From NCBI RefSeq assembly GCF_900088415.1, contig NZ_FLLQ01000004.1, forward strand, positions 459,684 through 523,683: DNA of 64,000 nucleotides. Direction: 5' to 3'. Source of the DNA: Vibrio mediterranei. GTDB taxonomy: Bacteria > Pseudomonadota > Gammaproteobacteria > Enterobacterales > Vibrionaceae. Below, one piece after another: positions 1 through 8,993 of this stretch; positions within the stretch are counted from its first letter, which is position 1; the number at the start of each line of letters is the position of its first letter. Made by a program: the position numbers and the translations under genes. The notes below the pieces were generated by a model, which had not been told where the DNA came from, made no database searches, and worked only from the letters and a program-made list of their open reading frames with translations.

Positions 1-284
1 TGCATGATAGTGAACGAAAACGACTAGAGTTGACCATAGAACAGGGTCAAACCAAAGTGACGATTCATATCGATGATTCTGGACCGGGCTTGGATGGCAA
101 CTCGATTGCAGAGCTGTTTGAGCCCTTCTATACCACCAAAGAGAATGGTCTTGGGTTAGGGCTTTCCATTTCCCAACAAATTATTCAAAACCTAAACGGC
201 AAGATTCGTGTCGCTCGATCTCCTCTTGGGGGCGCTCGTTTCTCGGTTGAACTGCCTATTTTCACCCATGCGGACAAGGACTAA
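1..284 (+). CDS. dctB: C4-dicarboxylate sensor histidine kinase DctB, C-terminal fragment
   Basis: This is the 3' end of a gene that enters from outside the window. The frame is open from base 3, before the first possible start codon. The visible part is the end of a HATPase_c domain: G1 box DSGPG, an F-box-like FEPFYTTK, and G2 box GLGLGLS, so it is the ATP-binding half of a sensor kinase. The His box and sensor part lie outside. The identity DctB is inferred from the sigma54 response regulator that starts 3 bases after its stop and from the DctPQM transporter next door. Such kinases sense external C4-dicarboxylates and phosphorylate DctD. Confidence 0.8.
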   Translation, partial: HDSERKRLELTIEQGQTKVTIHIDDSGPGLDGNSIAELFEPFYTTKENGLGLGLSISQQIIQNLNGKIRVARSPLGGARFSVELPIFTHADKD

Positions 285-287
285 ATT

Positions 288-1634
288 ATGAGCCAAGTGT
301 TTTTTATCGATGATGAAGCTGATATAAGAGCCGCGTTGGAACAAAGCTTCGAACTCGCCGATATTGAGGCGCGATTCTTCGCGTCTGTTGAAGATGCCAT
401 GTTGTGTCTAAAACAAAATGACCTTCCGCTTGCCATTATTTCCGATATTCGTCTACCTGGGTTATCAGGTCTGGATTTACTCAACACTGTCACCCGCCAC
501 CACCAAGGTATTCCCGTCATCCTGATTACTGGGCATGGCGATATTTCGATGGCGGTTCAAGCCATTCAAGATGGTGCTTACGATTTTATCGAGAAACCCT
601 TTTCTGCTGAACGTCTCATCGAGATAACACAACGAGCGATTGAGAAGCGACAACTTACCCTTGAGAATGAAAGCCTTAAGCGCTCACTAAAAGCAAGCCA
701 AACACTTGGACCGAGGATTATCGGTGACACCAATGTGATTCAAGAACTCCGCTCTACTATCTCTGTGGTTGCCGATACCGATGCCGATATTTTGCTGTTT
801 GGAGAAACGGGCACAGGCAAAGAGTTGGTTGCACGTTCTTTACATGAACAGAGCTCACGGAAAGACGGTAATTTCGTCGCAGTAAACTGTGGCGCGGTTC
901 CAGAGAATTTGATTGAAAGCGAGCTATACGGCCATGAGAAAGGAGCATTTACCGGCGCAGAGAGCAAACGTATTGGTAAGTTTGAACACGCAGAAGGCGG
1001 AACCTTATTTTTGGACGAAATAGAATCGATGCCAATGCAAGCGCAAATAAGACTGCTTCGAGTATTGCAGGAAAGAGCCATTGAGCGAGTCGGTTCCAAT
1101 ACACTCATTCCCTTAAATATCCGCGTTATCGCCGCCACTAAATCCGATCTAAACCAAGCTTCGATGCAAGGTACTTTTCGCCAAGATCTTTATTATCGCC
1201 TAAATATCGTGACTTTGGATTTACCTCCTCTAAGAGAGCGGAAAGACGATATCGCTTCACTGTTCCACCACTTTCAGCTTGTCGCTGCATCCCGCTATGG
1301 AAAAACCGCTAATGCATTAACTCCTCACGAACTTAGTCAACTTATTGGTCATGATTGGCCCGGAAATGTAAGAGAGCTAAGAAACTGTGCAGAGCGTTTT
1401 GTCCTATTGGGTAAAATTCAAGCAGGTACGCCAAATCAAGCGGAGAGTGACGAAGGACAGTCTCTCGCCGAACAAGTGGGGCTATTCGAAAAAAATGTCA
1501 TTGAGCATGCCCTTATCGAAACCAATGGTAGCATCAAGGCGACAATGGAAAAGCTCAACGTTCCTAGAAAAACTTTGTACGATAAAATGCAGAAATATCA
1601 GCTTATTAAGGAATCCTACAAAAGCTCTTACTAA
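288..1634 (+). CDS. dctD: sigma54-dependent response regulator DctD
   Basis: 448 residues with the three-part layout of NtrC-class activators. The receiver domain has acidic residues D8/D9 and phospho-acceptor D53. The AAA+ domain has Walker A GETGTGKE at about 172-179, the sigma54-contact loop GAFTGA at 219-224 and a Walker B-like LFLDEIE. The C-terminal Fis-type helix-turn-helix ends near KTLYDKMQKY. The family uses ATP hydrolysis to open sigma54 promoter complexes. It follows the kinase gene by 3 bases, so the pair forms an operon. A -24/-12 promoter before dctP (5106-5122) is its probable target. NtrC-class identity is certain; the DctD assignment rests on context. Confidence 0.9.
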   Translation: MSQVFFIDDEADIRAALEQSFELADIEARFFASVEDAMLCLKQNDLPLAIISDIRLPGLSGLDLLNTVTRHHQGIPVILITGHGDISMAVQAIQDGAYDFIEKPFSAERLIEITQRAIEKRQLTLENESLKRSLKASQTLGPRIIGDTNVIQELRSTISVVADTDADILLFGETGTGKELVARSLHEQSSRKDGNFVAVNCGAVPENLIESELYGHEKGAFTGAESKRIGKFEHAEGGTLFLDEIESMPMQAQIRLLRVLQERAIERVGSNTLIPLNIRVIAATKSDLNQASMQGTFRQDLYYRLNIVTLDLPPLRERKDDIASLFHHFQLVAASRYGKTANALTPHELSQLIGHDWPGNVRELRNCAERFVLLGKIQAGTPNQAESDEGQSLAEQVGLFEKNVIEHALIETNGSIKATMEKLNVPRKTLYDKMQKYQLIKESYKSSY

Positions 1635-1730
1635 AATACTGTAGAAGTGTGAGCCAAGTCTCCTATACTTAAATTATATAAACAGGACGTTGCATAACAA
1701 TTGAGTATAAGAACACGTAGGGAGGCAATT

Positions 1731-1919
1731 ATGGGCGAAAAAACAAAGGTTCCCTTTATTTCTGATACGGTAGAAATCGATGGTATTTTTTACGTTGAGC
1801 ATCGCACCAGCGAGACTGTAGATAGAAGGAAAAAACAAAGCAGACGTGTTTTTTATGAAAGACGGTCTCAGCCGGATCCAAGAACGCAGAATATTAAGCA
1901 TATAGATGAGGAGGTCTAA
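1731..1919 (+). CDS. small basic hypothetical protein (62 aa)
   Basis: The start is ATG at 1731, preceded by a strong ribosome site (AGGGAGG, 6 bases away). The open frame also extends upstream to 1701, but without such a site. The product is short and charged, with an Arg/Lys-rich middle (DRRKKQSRRVFYERR) and an acidic end. There is no signal peptide or membrane segment. I do not recognise the family. The last codons and the stop codon form part of the terminator hairpin that follows, so the gene is compact. It lies between dctD (+) and dctM (-), so a link to dicarboxylate uptake is possible but unproven. Confidence 0.6.
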   Translation: MGEKTKVPFISDTVEIDGIFYVEHRTSETVDRRKKQSRRVFYERRSQPDPRTQNIKHIDEEV

Positions 1920-1936
1920 CGACCTCCTCTTTTTTT
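1908..1936 (+). terminator. Rho-independent terminator after the 62-aa gene
   Basis: A perfect 9-bp stem (GAGGAGGTC / GACCTCCTC) with loop TAAC is followed by seven T. The left arm lies inside the coding sequence and the stop codon is in the loop. It separates the + strand dctBD side from the convergent dctM gene. Confidence 0.85.
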
Positions 1937-1951
1937 GTCGTTAATAAATAG

Positions 1952-3313
1952 TTACTTGGTAATGATTTCTGGCCCCATTAGTGTGGTCGGAAGCCAGGTG
2001 GAAACCCATGGTACGTAAGTAACAATTATCAAGAATAGGAACATAACCGCAACCCAAGGTAGAGCAGCTTTCACCACACCCATCATCGACATTTTCGCCA
2101 CCCCTGCGGTGACAAACAGGTTGAGGCCTACTGGCGGAGTTATCATCCCTATTTCCATGTTCACTACCATCATAATGCCAAGGTGAATCGGGTCGATACC
2201 CAGTGCAATGGCGATAGGGAAAACTAACGGCGCCACGATGATCAACAAGCCAGATGGCTCCATAAACTGACCACCAATAAGCAATAGGACATTCACCACG
2301 ATGAGGAATGTAATTGGACCAAGACCCGCAGAAAGCATTGACTCAGTGATCATTTGAGGAATACGCTCTTCCGTTAATACATGCTTAAGGATCAGAGCAT
2401 TAGCAATGATAAACAGAAGCATGATAGTCAGCTTCCCTGCTTCAAACAGAGTATGCTTGGTGTCTTTATGCACAAAAGCTTGGAACACTTTAACTATCGC
2501 TGGCTTGGTATTTTCCTTGTCAGCAAATGGCCCCATATCTTTGTAGATAAAGTTAGCAATCAAAAATGAATACACTGCTGCGACCGCTGCGGCCTCTGTT
2601 GGTGTAAATACACCACCGTAAATTCCGCCAAGAATGATCACTACTAACAGCAAACCCCAACTCGCTTCACGAGCGGAATCGAAAACTTCCTTCCAACCTA
2701 CAAATGGTTGCTTTGGCAATCCTTTTACTTTTGCAGCGATATAAATGGCGATCATTAGCATCAAGCCCGCAAGCAAGCCTGGGATAACGCCACCAAGGAA
2801 CATACGGCCTACAGAAACGTCCGTTGCCGCAGCGTAGACCACCATTACAATGGATGGCGGGATTAAAATCCCTAAAGTACCAGCATTACAAATAACCCCT
2901 GCTGCAAACTCTTTGGTATAGCCATTTTTGATCATACCCGCGATAACAATACTACCAATCGCTACCACTGTTGCAGGCGATGAACCCGATAACGCTGCGA
3001 ACATCATACACGCCACCACTGATGCCATGGCAAGACCACCGCGGAACCAACCGACCATAGCAATCGCAAAACGAATGATGCGCTTTGCTACACCACCCGT
3101 CGACATAAAGCTCGATGCCAGAATAAAGAATGGAATTGCAAGTAACGTGTAGTGGCCTGCAAAGGCGTTAAACAAGGTTTGCGCTACAGATGCTAACGAT
3201 GCGTCCGAGTGCATTAGTAGGAACAAGATACTGGACAAACCCAGTGATACGGCAATAGGCACGCCAATTAGCATGAAGCCTACCACCATTAAGAAGAGTA
3301 ATAGAATATCCAT
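1952..3313 (-). CDS. dctM: TRAP transporter large permease DctM
   Basis: 453 residues, almost entirely hydrophobic with about a dozen membrane segments, as expected for the DctM/SiaM family (usually about 425-450). Family-type stretches include GSSPATVVAIGSI and GILIPPSIVM in the first half and GMITPPVGLNLF near the end. It forms the ion-coupled channel of a tripartite periplasmic transporter for C4-dicarboxylates, working with DctQ (2 bases upstream) and DctP. The gene starts directly after dctQ and is the last gene of the dctPQM operon. Confidence 0.93.
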   Translation of the reverse strand: MDILLLFLMVVGFMLIGVPIAVSLGLSSILFLLMHSDASLASVAQTLFNAFAGHYTLLAIPFFILASSFMSTGGVAKRIIRFAIAMVGWFRGGLAMASVVACMMFAALSGSSPATVVAIGSIVIAGMIKNGYTKEFAAGVICNAGTLGILIPPSIVMVVYAAATDVSVGRMFLGGVIPGLLAGLMLMIAIYIAAKVKGLPKQPFVGWKEVFDSAREASWGLLLVVIILGGIYGGVFTPTEAAAVAAVYSFLIANFIYKDMGPFADKENTKPAIVKVFQAFVHKDTKHTLFEAGKLTIMLLFIIANALILKHVLTEERIPQMITESMLSAGLGPITFLIVVNVLLLIGGQFMEPSGLLIIVAPLVFPIAIALGIDPIHLGIMMVVNMEIGMITPPVGLNLFVTAGVAKMSMMGVVKAALPWVAVMFLFLIIVTYVPWVSTWLPTTLMGPEIITK

Positions 3314-3315
3314 GC

Positions 3316-3978
3316 TTATTTATCCTTGTCTTTAACACTGTCAAACGCGTTGTCCTGCATTTCCGCTTTTAACGCTTCTAGATCTTCTTCAGCTTCATGA
3401 CCTGCGATCAGTCGGTCCAACTTACCCGTCATTATCTGGTAAGCGGCTTGAGCAAATCTAAAGGTCAGTAATGCCATACCTATTGGCAGTGCCATATAAG
3501 GAATAAAGCGCGGCAGTTTTTCGTAACGTTCACCTTCATTTAGCCAGTCTGCTAAAAACTGTAAAACCTCAGGCATAGGAATATCGTCGGTTTCATACCA
3601 AGCTCGCTCGGTGGCAAAGGGGTACCAGTAGTTCCACGAACCGATTAGCAATAAGATAGAGAACACCAAACAAGCTAATACCGAGGCAATGGCAAACAGT
3701 TTGCGTTTATCCTCCGATACCATGTTGATGACAACATCCACACCGATATGAAAGTGCTTTTTAACACCATAGGACGCGCCGACAAGGACCATCCAGGCAA
3801 ACATAAATACGGTAAGTTCAAGAGCCCAAAGGATATTATCGTTAAATACATAACGAGAAATAACGTTAGCAAAAGTGAGCAAAGTCATCGCGCCAAGGAA
3901 GAAAGCAATCAGCGTTTCTTCAAAAGCATCGGTCACTTTACCAATACGAGAAATAAGAGACTGTTCCATGTGATACAT
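3316..3978 (-). CDS. dctQ: TRAP transporter small permease DctQ
   Basis: 220 residues with four hydrophobic segments: about 20-45, 55-75, 95-115 and 155-175. The layout is that of DctQ, and the motif WALELTVFMFAWMVLVGASYGV is characteristic of the family. The C-terminal tail is charged and cytoplasmic. Two in-frame ATG codons (3978 and 3969) are possible starts, and neither has a strong ribosome site. It bridges the binding protein and the large permease DctM. The gene sits between dctP and dctM in the same orientation. Confidence 0.92.
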   Translation of the reverse strand: MYHMEQSLISRIGKVTDAFEETLIAFFLGAMTLLTFANVISRYVFNDNILWALELTVFMFAWMVLVGASYGVKKHFHIGVDVVINMVSEDKRKLFAIASVLACLVFSILLLIGSWNYWYPFATERAWYETDDIPMPEVLQFLADWLNEGERYEKLPRFIPYMALPIGMALLTFRFAQAAYQIMTGKLDRLIAGHEAEEDLEALKAEMQDNAFDSVKDKDK

Positions 3979-4049
3979 CGCTTTTGTAATAGTAGGGACA
4001 GAGGGTTAGGCCCCACTTCCCGTAGGGCCCTTAACAATGAATATCGAGG

Positions 4050-5048
4050 TTATTGTTGGTTTGATGCTTGAGCGGCTTCGATCAAGTCCGCACCAATGTC
4101 TTTCTCAAACTTTTTCCAAACAGGTTGCAGAGCTTGAACCCACTGTTGGCGTTGCTCTGGTGTCAAAGTACGCACGACACCACCCGCTTCAACAATATTG
4201 TTTTTATTGGCTAGGTTCACTTTGCTCGACTCTGAGTTACGAGTCTCAGTCACTTCTTTTAGGATCTGTGCGAACTGCTCTCGAGTATCATCCGGCATAC
4301 CATCCCAGAACTCCTTTGAAGTCACTACAAGGTAGTCAAGAATACCGTGGTTGGTTTCTGTTACACCGTCTTGAACTTCAAAGAACTTCTTGCCGTAGAT
4401 ATTTGACCATGTGTTTTCTTGACCATCGATAACCTTCGTTTGCAGGCCACCATACACTTCTTTGAATGACATTTTCTGAGGGTTTGCACCTAACTGTTCG
4501 AACTGAGCAACTAACACGTCAGAAGCTTGAACACGGAATTTCAGGTCTTTCGCATCACCAGGAACAAGAAGTGGCTTATTCGCCGACATTTGTTTCATGC
4601 CGTTATGCCAAAATGCCAGACCTTGCAGACCACGACGATTCATCGCGTTCTTCAGTTTTTCACCCGACTCTGAGTTTTGGAAACGATCAACGGCTTCTAC
4701 GTTTTCAAATAGGAAAGGTAGGTCGAAGATGCGGTACTTCTTGGTGAATTTCTCGAATTTAGAAAGTGAAGGAGCGGCAAGTTGAACATCGCCGTTTAAA
4801 AGGGCTTCGAGAACTTTGTTGTCATCGTAAAGAGTAGAGTTAGGAAACACCTGCATACACGCTTTACCGTTCATTTCTGTATTTACACGCTCTTCTAACA
4901 ATGACGCGGCAATACCTTTAGGGTGTTTGTCGGTGTTGGTTACGTGACTAAACTTAATCACAATCTCACCTGGATCACACGCCGCAGAGGCATTAAAACT
5001 TGCTAGAGCAATAGCAGAAACAGACAGTAGGGATAGAGGCTTTAACAT
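4050..5048 (-). CDS. dctP: TRAP transporter C4-dicarboxylate-binding protein DctP
   Basis: 332 residues from ATG at 5048, which has AAGGAG eight bases upstream. A longer frame to 5126 runs through the promoter and is not used. A signal peptide (MLKPLSLLSVSAIALASFNASA) is followed by a mature periplasmic domain. The region around KFRVQASDVLVAQFEQLGANP contains the conserved Arg that binds the carboxylate in this family, and QENTWSNI is also typical. It captures C4-dicarboxylates and hands them to DctQM. Expression is probably driven from the sigma54 promoter at 5106-5122 under DctD control. Confidence 0.94.
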   Translation of the reverse strand: MLKPLSLLSVSAIALASFNASAACDPGEIVIKFSHVTNTDKHPKGIAASLLEERVNTEMNGKACMQVFPNSTLYDDNKVLEALLNGDVQLAAPSLSKFEKFTKKYRIFDLPFLFENVEAVDRFQNSESGEKLKNAMNRRGLQGLAFWHNGMKQMSANKPLLVPGDAKDLKFRVQASDVLVAQFEQLGANPQKMSFKEVYGGLQTKVIDGQENTWSNIYGKKFFEVQDGVTETNHGILDYLVVTSKEFWDGMPDDTREQFAQILKEVTETRNSESSKVNLANKNNIVEAGGVVRTLTPEQRQQWVQALQPVWKKFEKDIGADLIEAAQASNQQ

Positions 5049-5105
5049 TATTATTCTCCTTTGGATTAATGCAGTCCCTTCAATGGGTACTGATAATCTT
5101 GTTAG

Positions 5106-5122
5106 AGCAATAACGATGCCAA
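5106..5122 (-). promoter_or_regulatory. sigma54 (-24/-12) promoter of dctPQM
   Basis: The minus strand reads TTGGCATCGTTATTGCT. This matches the sigma54 consensus TGGCACGN4TTGCW with GG at -24 and GC at -12, exactly 12 bases apart. The predicted start near 5095 gives a leader of about 47 bases before the dctP ATG. The neighbouring DctD is a sigma54 activator with an intact GAFTGA loop. Confidence 0.8.
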
Positions 5123-5190
5123 TCAAAAAAAAGCTATAATTACAAAGAGTTATAATAGATTTCTATTTTCAAGTGTAGAACCAGCCTTTG

Positions 5191-5214
5191 AAATGGGTGG
5201 AAAGTGACACATTT
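5191..5214. promoter_or_regulatory. candidate DctD enhancer site
   Basis: An imperfect inverted repeat (AAATGGGT ... GACACATTT-type arms, 6 of 8 positions paired) lies about 100-120 bases upstream of the predicted dctP transcription start, the usual distance for an NtrC-class activator. The assignment rests on position and symmetry only. Confidence 0.35.
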
Positions 5215-5221
5215 ATAAAAT

Positions 5222-5253
5222 GAAAAAGGGTAGAAACAAGCCCATTTCTACCC
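5222..5253 (-). terminator. terminator after the sugar-binding protein gene
   Basis: Perfect 9-bp arms GGGTAGAAA (5228-5236) and TTTCTACCC (5245-5253). On the minus strand the stem is followed by TTTTT. It isolates the binding protein gene from dctP. A second, smaller stem (GCTTTTC/GAAAAGC) lies nearer the stop codon. Confidence 0.75.
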
Positions 5254-5290
5254 ATGGTAACTTCCGCTTTTCTAACGGGAAAAGCAGTTA

Positions 5291-6547
5291 CTAGATAGCC
5301 GCTTTAACCGCTTTCGCTAATTTGTGAGCAGCTTTCTTCGGGTCAGCTTCTGGATCGTTAAAAAAGTTGGAAACTACATCCGTAATCGCGCCCAGTACAT
5401 AACTCGTTGTCGCCATATTTTGCGACATACTTGGTACTAAACCACCATTTTCAATGCTTTGCTCAAATGTTTTTCTAGAATCCAGAGCGCACTTGTCAAA
5501 ACCGTGCATATCCATATCGGTTCGAACCGGGAAAGATCCTTTGTTTAAGTTGAACACTTCTTGGAACTGCTTATCCATGATGGTTCTGGCGAGTGCTTTC
5601 TGGGCGTTCACTTCGGCTTCGTCTTTGATATCAAAGAAGGCAAAACTATCAACATTCTGGATGAACTGCCCTTTAGTACCCGGCGCGGGAACGCATAGGT
5701 AATCTTTACCCGGGATTTTTCCTGCGGCGGTAAATTCACCCTTGGCCCAGTCTCCCATGATCTGCATAGCAGCCTGACCATTAAGAACTCGGTTGGTTGC
5801 CACGTTCCACTCTCGACCTTGGACGTCCTCATCCATGTATTCGCGCATTCGGCCGAACGTCTCAAATACCTTCGCCATTTTGTCGCTCGACAAAGTGTCC
5901 ATATCTAGATTAACAAACGCTTGTCTAAAATCTTCAGGTCCTAGTACCGCAAGGGCAATGGTTTCAAACAGTGTTGTGTCTTGCCAAGGGCCTGAGCCAT
6001 TAGCAAGAGGTGTGAAGCCCGCAGCTTTGATTTTTTCCGCAGCAGCAAAGAATTGATCTAGAGTTTCTGGAACAGAATCCACTCCCGATTTTTCTAACAC
6101 TTGTGGATTGACCCAGAGCCAGTTAACTCGGTGGATATTGACTGGAACAGCAACATATTTGCCATCGTATTTCATGCCTGCCGCTACGACAGGTGGCAAT
6201 ACTTCATCCCATCCATCAGCTTTGGCAACATCATCAAGATTGGTCAGAAAACCTAAACCTCCCCACTCTTGAATATCCTCACCTTTGATCTGGGCAGCTG
6301 ACGGGGGATTACCCGAGACCGCTCGAGTTTTCAATACTGTCATAGCGCTCTCACCACCGCCACCAGCAATGGCAAAATCCTTCCAGGTGTAACCTCGCTG
6401 CTCCAATTTCTGTTTTAGGATTTGAACTGATTTAGCTTCACCGCCTGATGTCCACCAGTGCAACACCTCAACTTCACTCGCTTGCAGAAAAGTAGGGAAA
6501 ATTGTGGAAGTAAGCAGTAACGCTAGTAGTGATTTACGCATATTCAT
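5291..6547 (-). CDS. sugar ABC transporter substrate-binding protein (GtsA/GltB-like, orphan)
   Basis: 418 residues with a signal peptide (cleavage probably after FLQAS) and a family 1 solute-binding fold. The start of the mature protein, [15 protein letters not shown], and the stretch [20 protein letters not shown] resemble the glucose/mannose-binding protein of Pseudomonas (GtsA/GltB). The Cys pair in DYLCVPAP and FDKCALDS is also visible. No permease or ATPase gene is nearby: a terminator follows and then dctPQM. It lies 98 bases after a GltS-like kinase gene on the same strand. It may serve a distant ABC system or act as a sensory partner of the kinase. Substrate is inferred. Confidence 0.8.
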   Translation of the reverse strand: MNMRKSLLALLLTSTIFPTFLQASEVEVLHWWTSGGEAKSVQILKQKLEQRGYTWKDFAIAGGGGESAMTVLKTRAVSGNPPSAAQIKGEDIQEWGGLGFLTNLDDVAKADGWDEVLPPVVAAGMKYDGKYVAVPVNIHRVNWLWVNPQVLEKSGVDSVPETLDQFFAAAEKIKAAGFTPLANGSGPWQDTTLFETIALAVLGPEDFRQAFVNLDMDTLSSDKMAKVFETFGRMREYMDEDVQGREWNVATNRVLNGQAAMQIMGDWAKGEFTAAGKIPGKDYLCVPAPGTKGQFIQNVDSFAFFDIKDEAEVNAQKALARTIMDKQFQEVFNLNKGSFPVRTDMDMHGFDKCALDSRKTFEQSIENGGLVPSMSQNMATTSYVLGAITDVVSNFFNDPEADPKKAAHKLAKAVKAAI

Positions 6548-6564
6548 TGCCGTTATCTGTGCAT

Positions 6565-6586
6565 CGATATCACTTTGGTGATATCG
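6565..6586. promoter_or_regulatory. perfect inverted repeat between kinase and binding-protein genes
   Basis: CGATATCAC (6565-6573), TTTG, GTGATATCG (6578-6586): 9-bp perfect arms with a 4-base loop, 18 bases upstream of the binding-protein start. There is no T-run, so a terminator is unlikely. An operator for the adjacent response regulator or a sugar repressor is possible. Confidence 0.45.
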
Positions 6587-6645
6587 AGTTATTGGATTCA
6601 GTGACTTTAACGCTCTGTCTGAGGTTAATTCAATAGCTAGCCTGC

Positions 6646-8100
6646 TTAGGCCTCTAGGTTAGGCGGAATAAACACTTGTACTTCTAGCCCACCAAAATCT
6701 GCGTTACGAATGATCAAATCGCCGCCAAGGCCGTGCAAGATACTGCGACAGATCCCCAAGCCTAAACCATGCCCCTCTTTATCCGTTGCAATGCGAACAT
6801 ATGGCTCGAACACTTCTTCGATGCGAGCTTCCGGGATACCAGGCCCTTTATCCAAAATAGTAATGATGATCCATTTGGGATTCTCTTCAATGCTGACAAA
6901 TGCTCTATTGCCGTATTTAACCGCATTATCGATTAGGTTGGTTAGCACTCGTTTAATGGCTAGTGGTTTAACAACCACTGGCTCCATTGGAAGCGCGGTG
7001 AAACTAACCAACGTATGCACTTGGTTATGCGTCTCCGAAACACTGCGGATCATCTCATTGAGGTCAATGTAGGCATTGTTTTCATGTAAATCGGTATCAC
7101 GCACACATTGCAGCGCGCCTTTCACCATCATTTCAAGGTCATCTAGATCTTGGTTAAACTTGTCTCGCCTGACATCATCATCTAGAAGTTCTGCTCTCAA
7201 CCTCAAACGTGTAATAGGCGTTTTCAAATCGTGAGAGATAGAGGAAAACAGGTGTTCACGGTCCGAGACATACTGGCGAATACGTGTCTGCATACGGTTA
7301 AACGCACGTGTTGCCGTCACGAGTTCAGAAGCACCAGCTTCTCTTAAAGGTGGCTGATCGATATCCATACTCATTTCATTCGCAGCTTTCGCCAATCGTC
7401 TCAAAGGCTTAACTTGAGCACGAACCAAAAGGAAGGTCAGAATCAGCAACAAGGTTGTAGAAGTAAATAAGAACACCATTTGATCTTGAGTCAGCATAGT
7501 GTCTTCGAGCTGGATATATGGCGAAGGCAATAAAGCCGCGATATAGATCCACTCATCTTGATTAAGCTTCAATTGTACCACCAGAATCGGCGGGTCTAAT
7601 GGACCTAGCGTTAACGTATGGTGTGCCCAAGACTTAGGCAGATCCTTGATAAAAATATCGTTTTTAAGCAGTCGTAAATTCTCTGCTTTCGAGAAATTCA
7701 CCTTCACAGCTTCTATGGTCGGCAGCTTCTCTTCCAGCACTTTGGTCACCGAATCCATAGACGCCAGTTTAAGCGGTGTGTCTGGAATCGGGTCAACGAT
7801 AAGCTCTTCTTTATTGAATGAAACGAAGAAACGAGTACCACCCATATTACGTATCTGGTCGAGAACAATATGGCGATATTTAATCGGGAGTTTTTGGAAA
7901 AAGGTCACCGTTGAGGCGAACATGGTCGCCATACTAGCAGAGGTATCACGAATACCAGATAGTTCATCTTGCTTAGTTTTTTGGTACCAAATTGCCGTAA
8001 GTACACCTTGAGAGCACACAACTGCCAACAGCGTCAGCAGCAGTGTTCTCGCGACTAAAGAGTTAGGGCTAAAACGCTTTAGCCAATGAGTTCTAGACAT
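6646..8100 (-). CDS. EnvZ/GltS-like sensor histidine kinase
   Basis: 484 residues. Membrane segment 1 is at about 14-33, a periplasmic sensor region of about 170 residues follows, and segment 2 is at about 205-225. Then come HAMP ([14 protein letters not shown]), the His box SISHDLKTP with phospho-accepting H290, N box [11 protein letters not shown]1 DKGPGIP and G2 GHGLGLG. All kinase boxes are intact. The gene starts 3 bases after the response regulator stop, so they are co-transcribed. By the company of a glucose-type binding protein it resembles GltS of Pseudomonas, but the ligand is not shown by sequence. Confidence 0.88.
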   Translation of the reverse strand: MSRTHWLKRFSPNSLVARTLLLTLLAVVCSQGVLTAIWYQKTKQDELSGIRDTSASMATMFASTVTFFQKLPIKYRHIVLDQIRNMGGTRFFVSFNKEELIVDPIPDTPLKLASMDSVTKVLEEKLPTIEAVKVNFSKAENLRLLKNDIFIKDLPKSWAHHTLTLGPLDPPILVVQLKLNQDEWIYIAALLPSPYIQLEDTMLTQDQMVFLFTSTTLLLILTFLLVRAQVKPLRRLAKAANEMSMDIDQPPLREAGASELVTATRAFNRMQTRIRQYVSDREHLFSSISHDLKTPITRLRLRAELLDDDVRRDKFNQDLDDLEMMVKGALQCVRDTDLHENNAYIDLNEMIRSVSETHNQVHTLVSFTALPMEPVVVKPLAIKRVLTNLIDNAVKYGNRAFVSIEENPKWIIITILDKGPGIPEARIEEVFEPYVRIATDKEGHGLGLGICRSILHGLGGDLIIRNADFGGLEVQVFIPPNLEA

Positions 8101-8103
8101 GTG

Positions 8104-8832
8104 TTATTGGCCATATTCCACTGGAACAGACAGAATATACCCATTACCACGCATGGTTTTAATGTAGTGTGGGAAGTTTTTACTGGTGCCTAATCGATTT
8201 CGAATTCGGCTCAATTGAACGTCAATACCTCGTTCGTAAGGCAAGGCTTCACGACCACGAGTCGCAAACGAAATAGTATCGCGATCAAGAATTTCGTTCG
8301 GGCGCGACAAAAACAGCATTAGCAACGCAAAGTCACTACCGGATAAATCATGCGTACGGCCATTCACCTTGTTGGTCATACGATGTGCAATAGTATCCAA
8401 ATGCCAATCACCAAAATCGATCGTTCTTGGTGGCGTTTCTTCTGCCTTATCACCATTGAGATGGGTCCGACGCAACAGCGCTTTAATTCGAGCCATCAAC
8501 TGACGCGGACTAAATGGTTTCGCAATGTAATCGTCAGCACCGATTTCTAAACCAATAATTTGATCGGTTTCATCGGATACTGCGGTTAGCATAATAATGG
8601 GTACTTGCGAGTCTCGTCGAACACGCTGACAAAGAGTAAAACCATCGTCTCCTGGTAGCATGACGTCGAGCAGAATAAGATCCGGGTAGCCTTTGGCCTT
8701 AATAAACAGCTCCATTTCTACCCCATCTTCAGCAGTAGAAACTTGAAAGCCAGATTTCGTCAAATACTCATCGAGTAAGAGACGGATCTCTTCATCGTCA
8801 TCTACAACCAAAATGTGCGTCTTAGCCTGCAT
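8104..8832 (-). CDS. OmpR-family response regulator (GltR-like)
   Basis: 242 residues. The receiver domain has acidic triad DDD at 11-13, phosphorylated D56 in LLLDVMLPGDDG and KPF near 105. A winged-helix DNA-binding domain follows at about 140-235, with RDTISFATRGREALPYERGIDVQLSRIRNRL as the typical OmpR/PhoB recognition part. The start ATG has AAGGAA six bases upstream. It is the first gene of the regulator-kinase-binding protein row and probably regulates the binding protein gene. The GltR analogy is inference from the neighbourhood. Confidence 0.88.
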   Translation of the reverse strand: MQAKTHILVVDDDEEIRLLLDEYLTKSGFQVSTAEDGVEMELFIKAKGYPDLILLDVMLPGDDGFTLCQRVRRDSQVPIIMLTAVSDETDQIIGLEIGADDYIAKPFSPRQLMARIKALLRRTHLNGDKAEETPPRTIDFGDWHLDTIAHRMTNKVNGRTHDLSGSDFALLMLFLSRPNEILDRDTISFATRGREALPYERGIDVQLSRIRNRLGTSKNFPHYIKTMRGNGYILSVPVEYGQ

Positions 8833-8993
8833 TTTATTTCCTTAAGTCTGCACTTACTCCCTATAGTGTAAGGCTTTAGAGGGAATTTTATTATTGATTC
8901 GTTTATAAAATTTGCAGCTCGAATTTGCGCAAGGTCACAAAAATGACATGATGATACTTTTTAGCCATAAAGGGTTAACAAATTCATTCATCT

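Noticed and set aside
4037..4432. 131-codon + strand frame over dctP
   Set aside because: It is antisense to the clearly coding dctP, has no ribosome site and no protein-like composition.
5049..5126. Longer N-terminus for dctP
   Set aside because: This stretch contains the sigma54 promoter, and the signal peptide and ribosome site fit ATG 5048.
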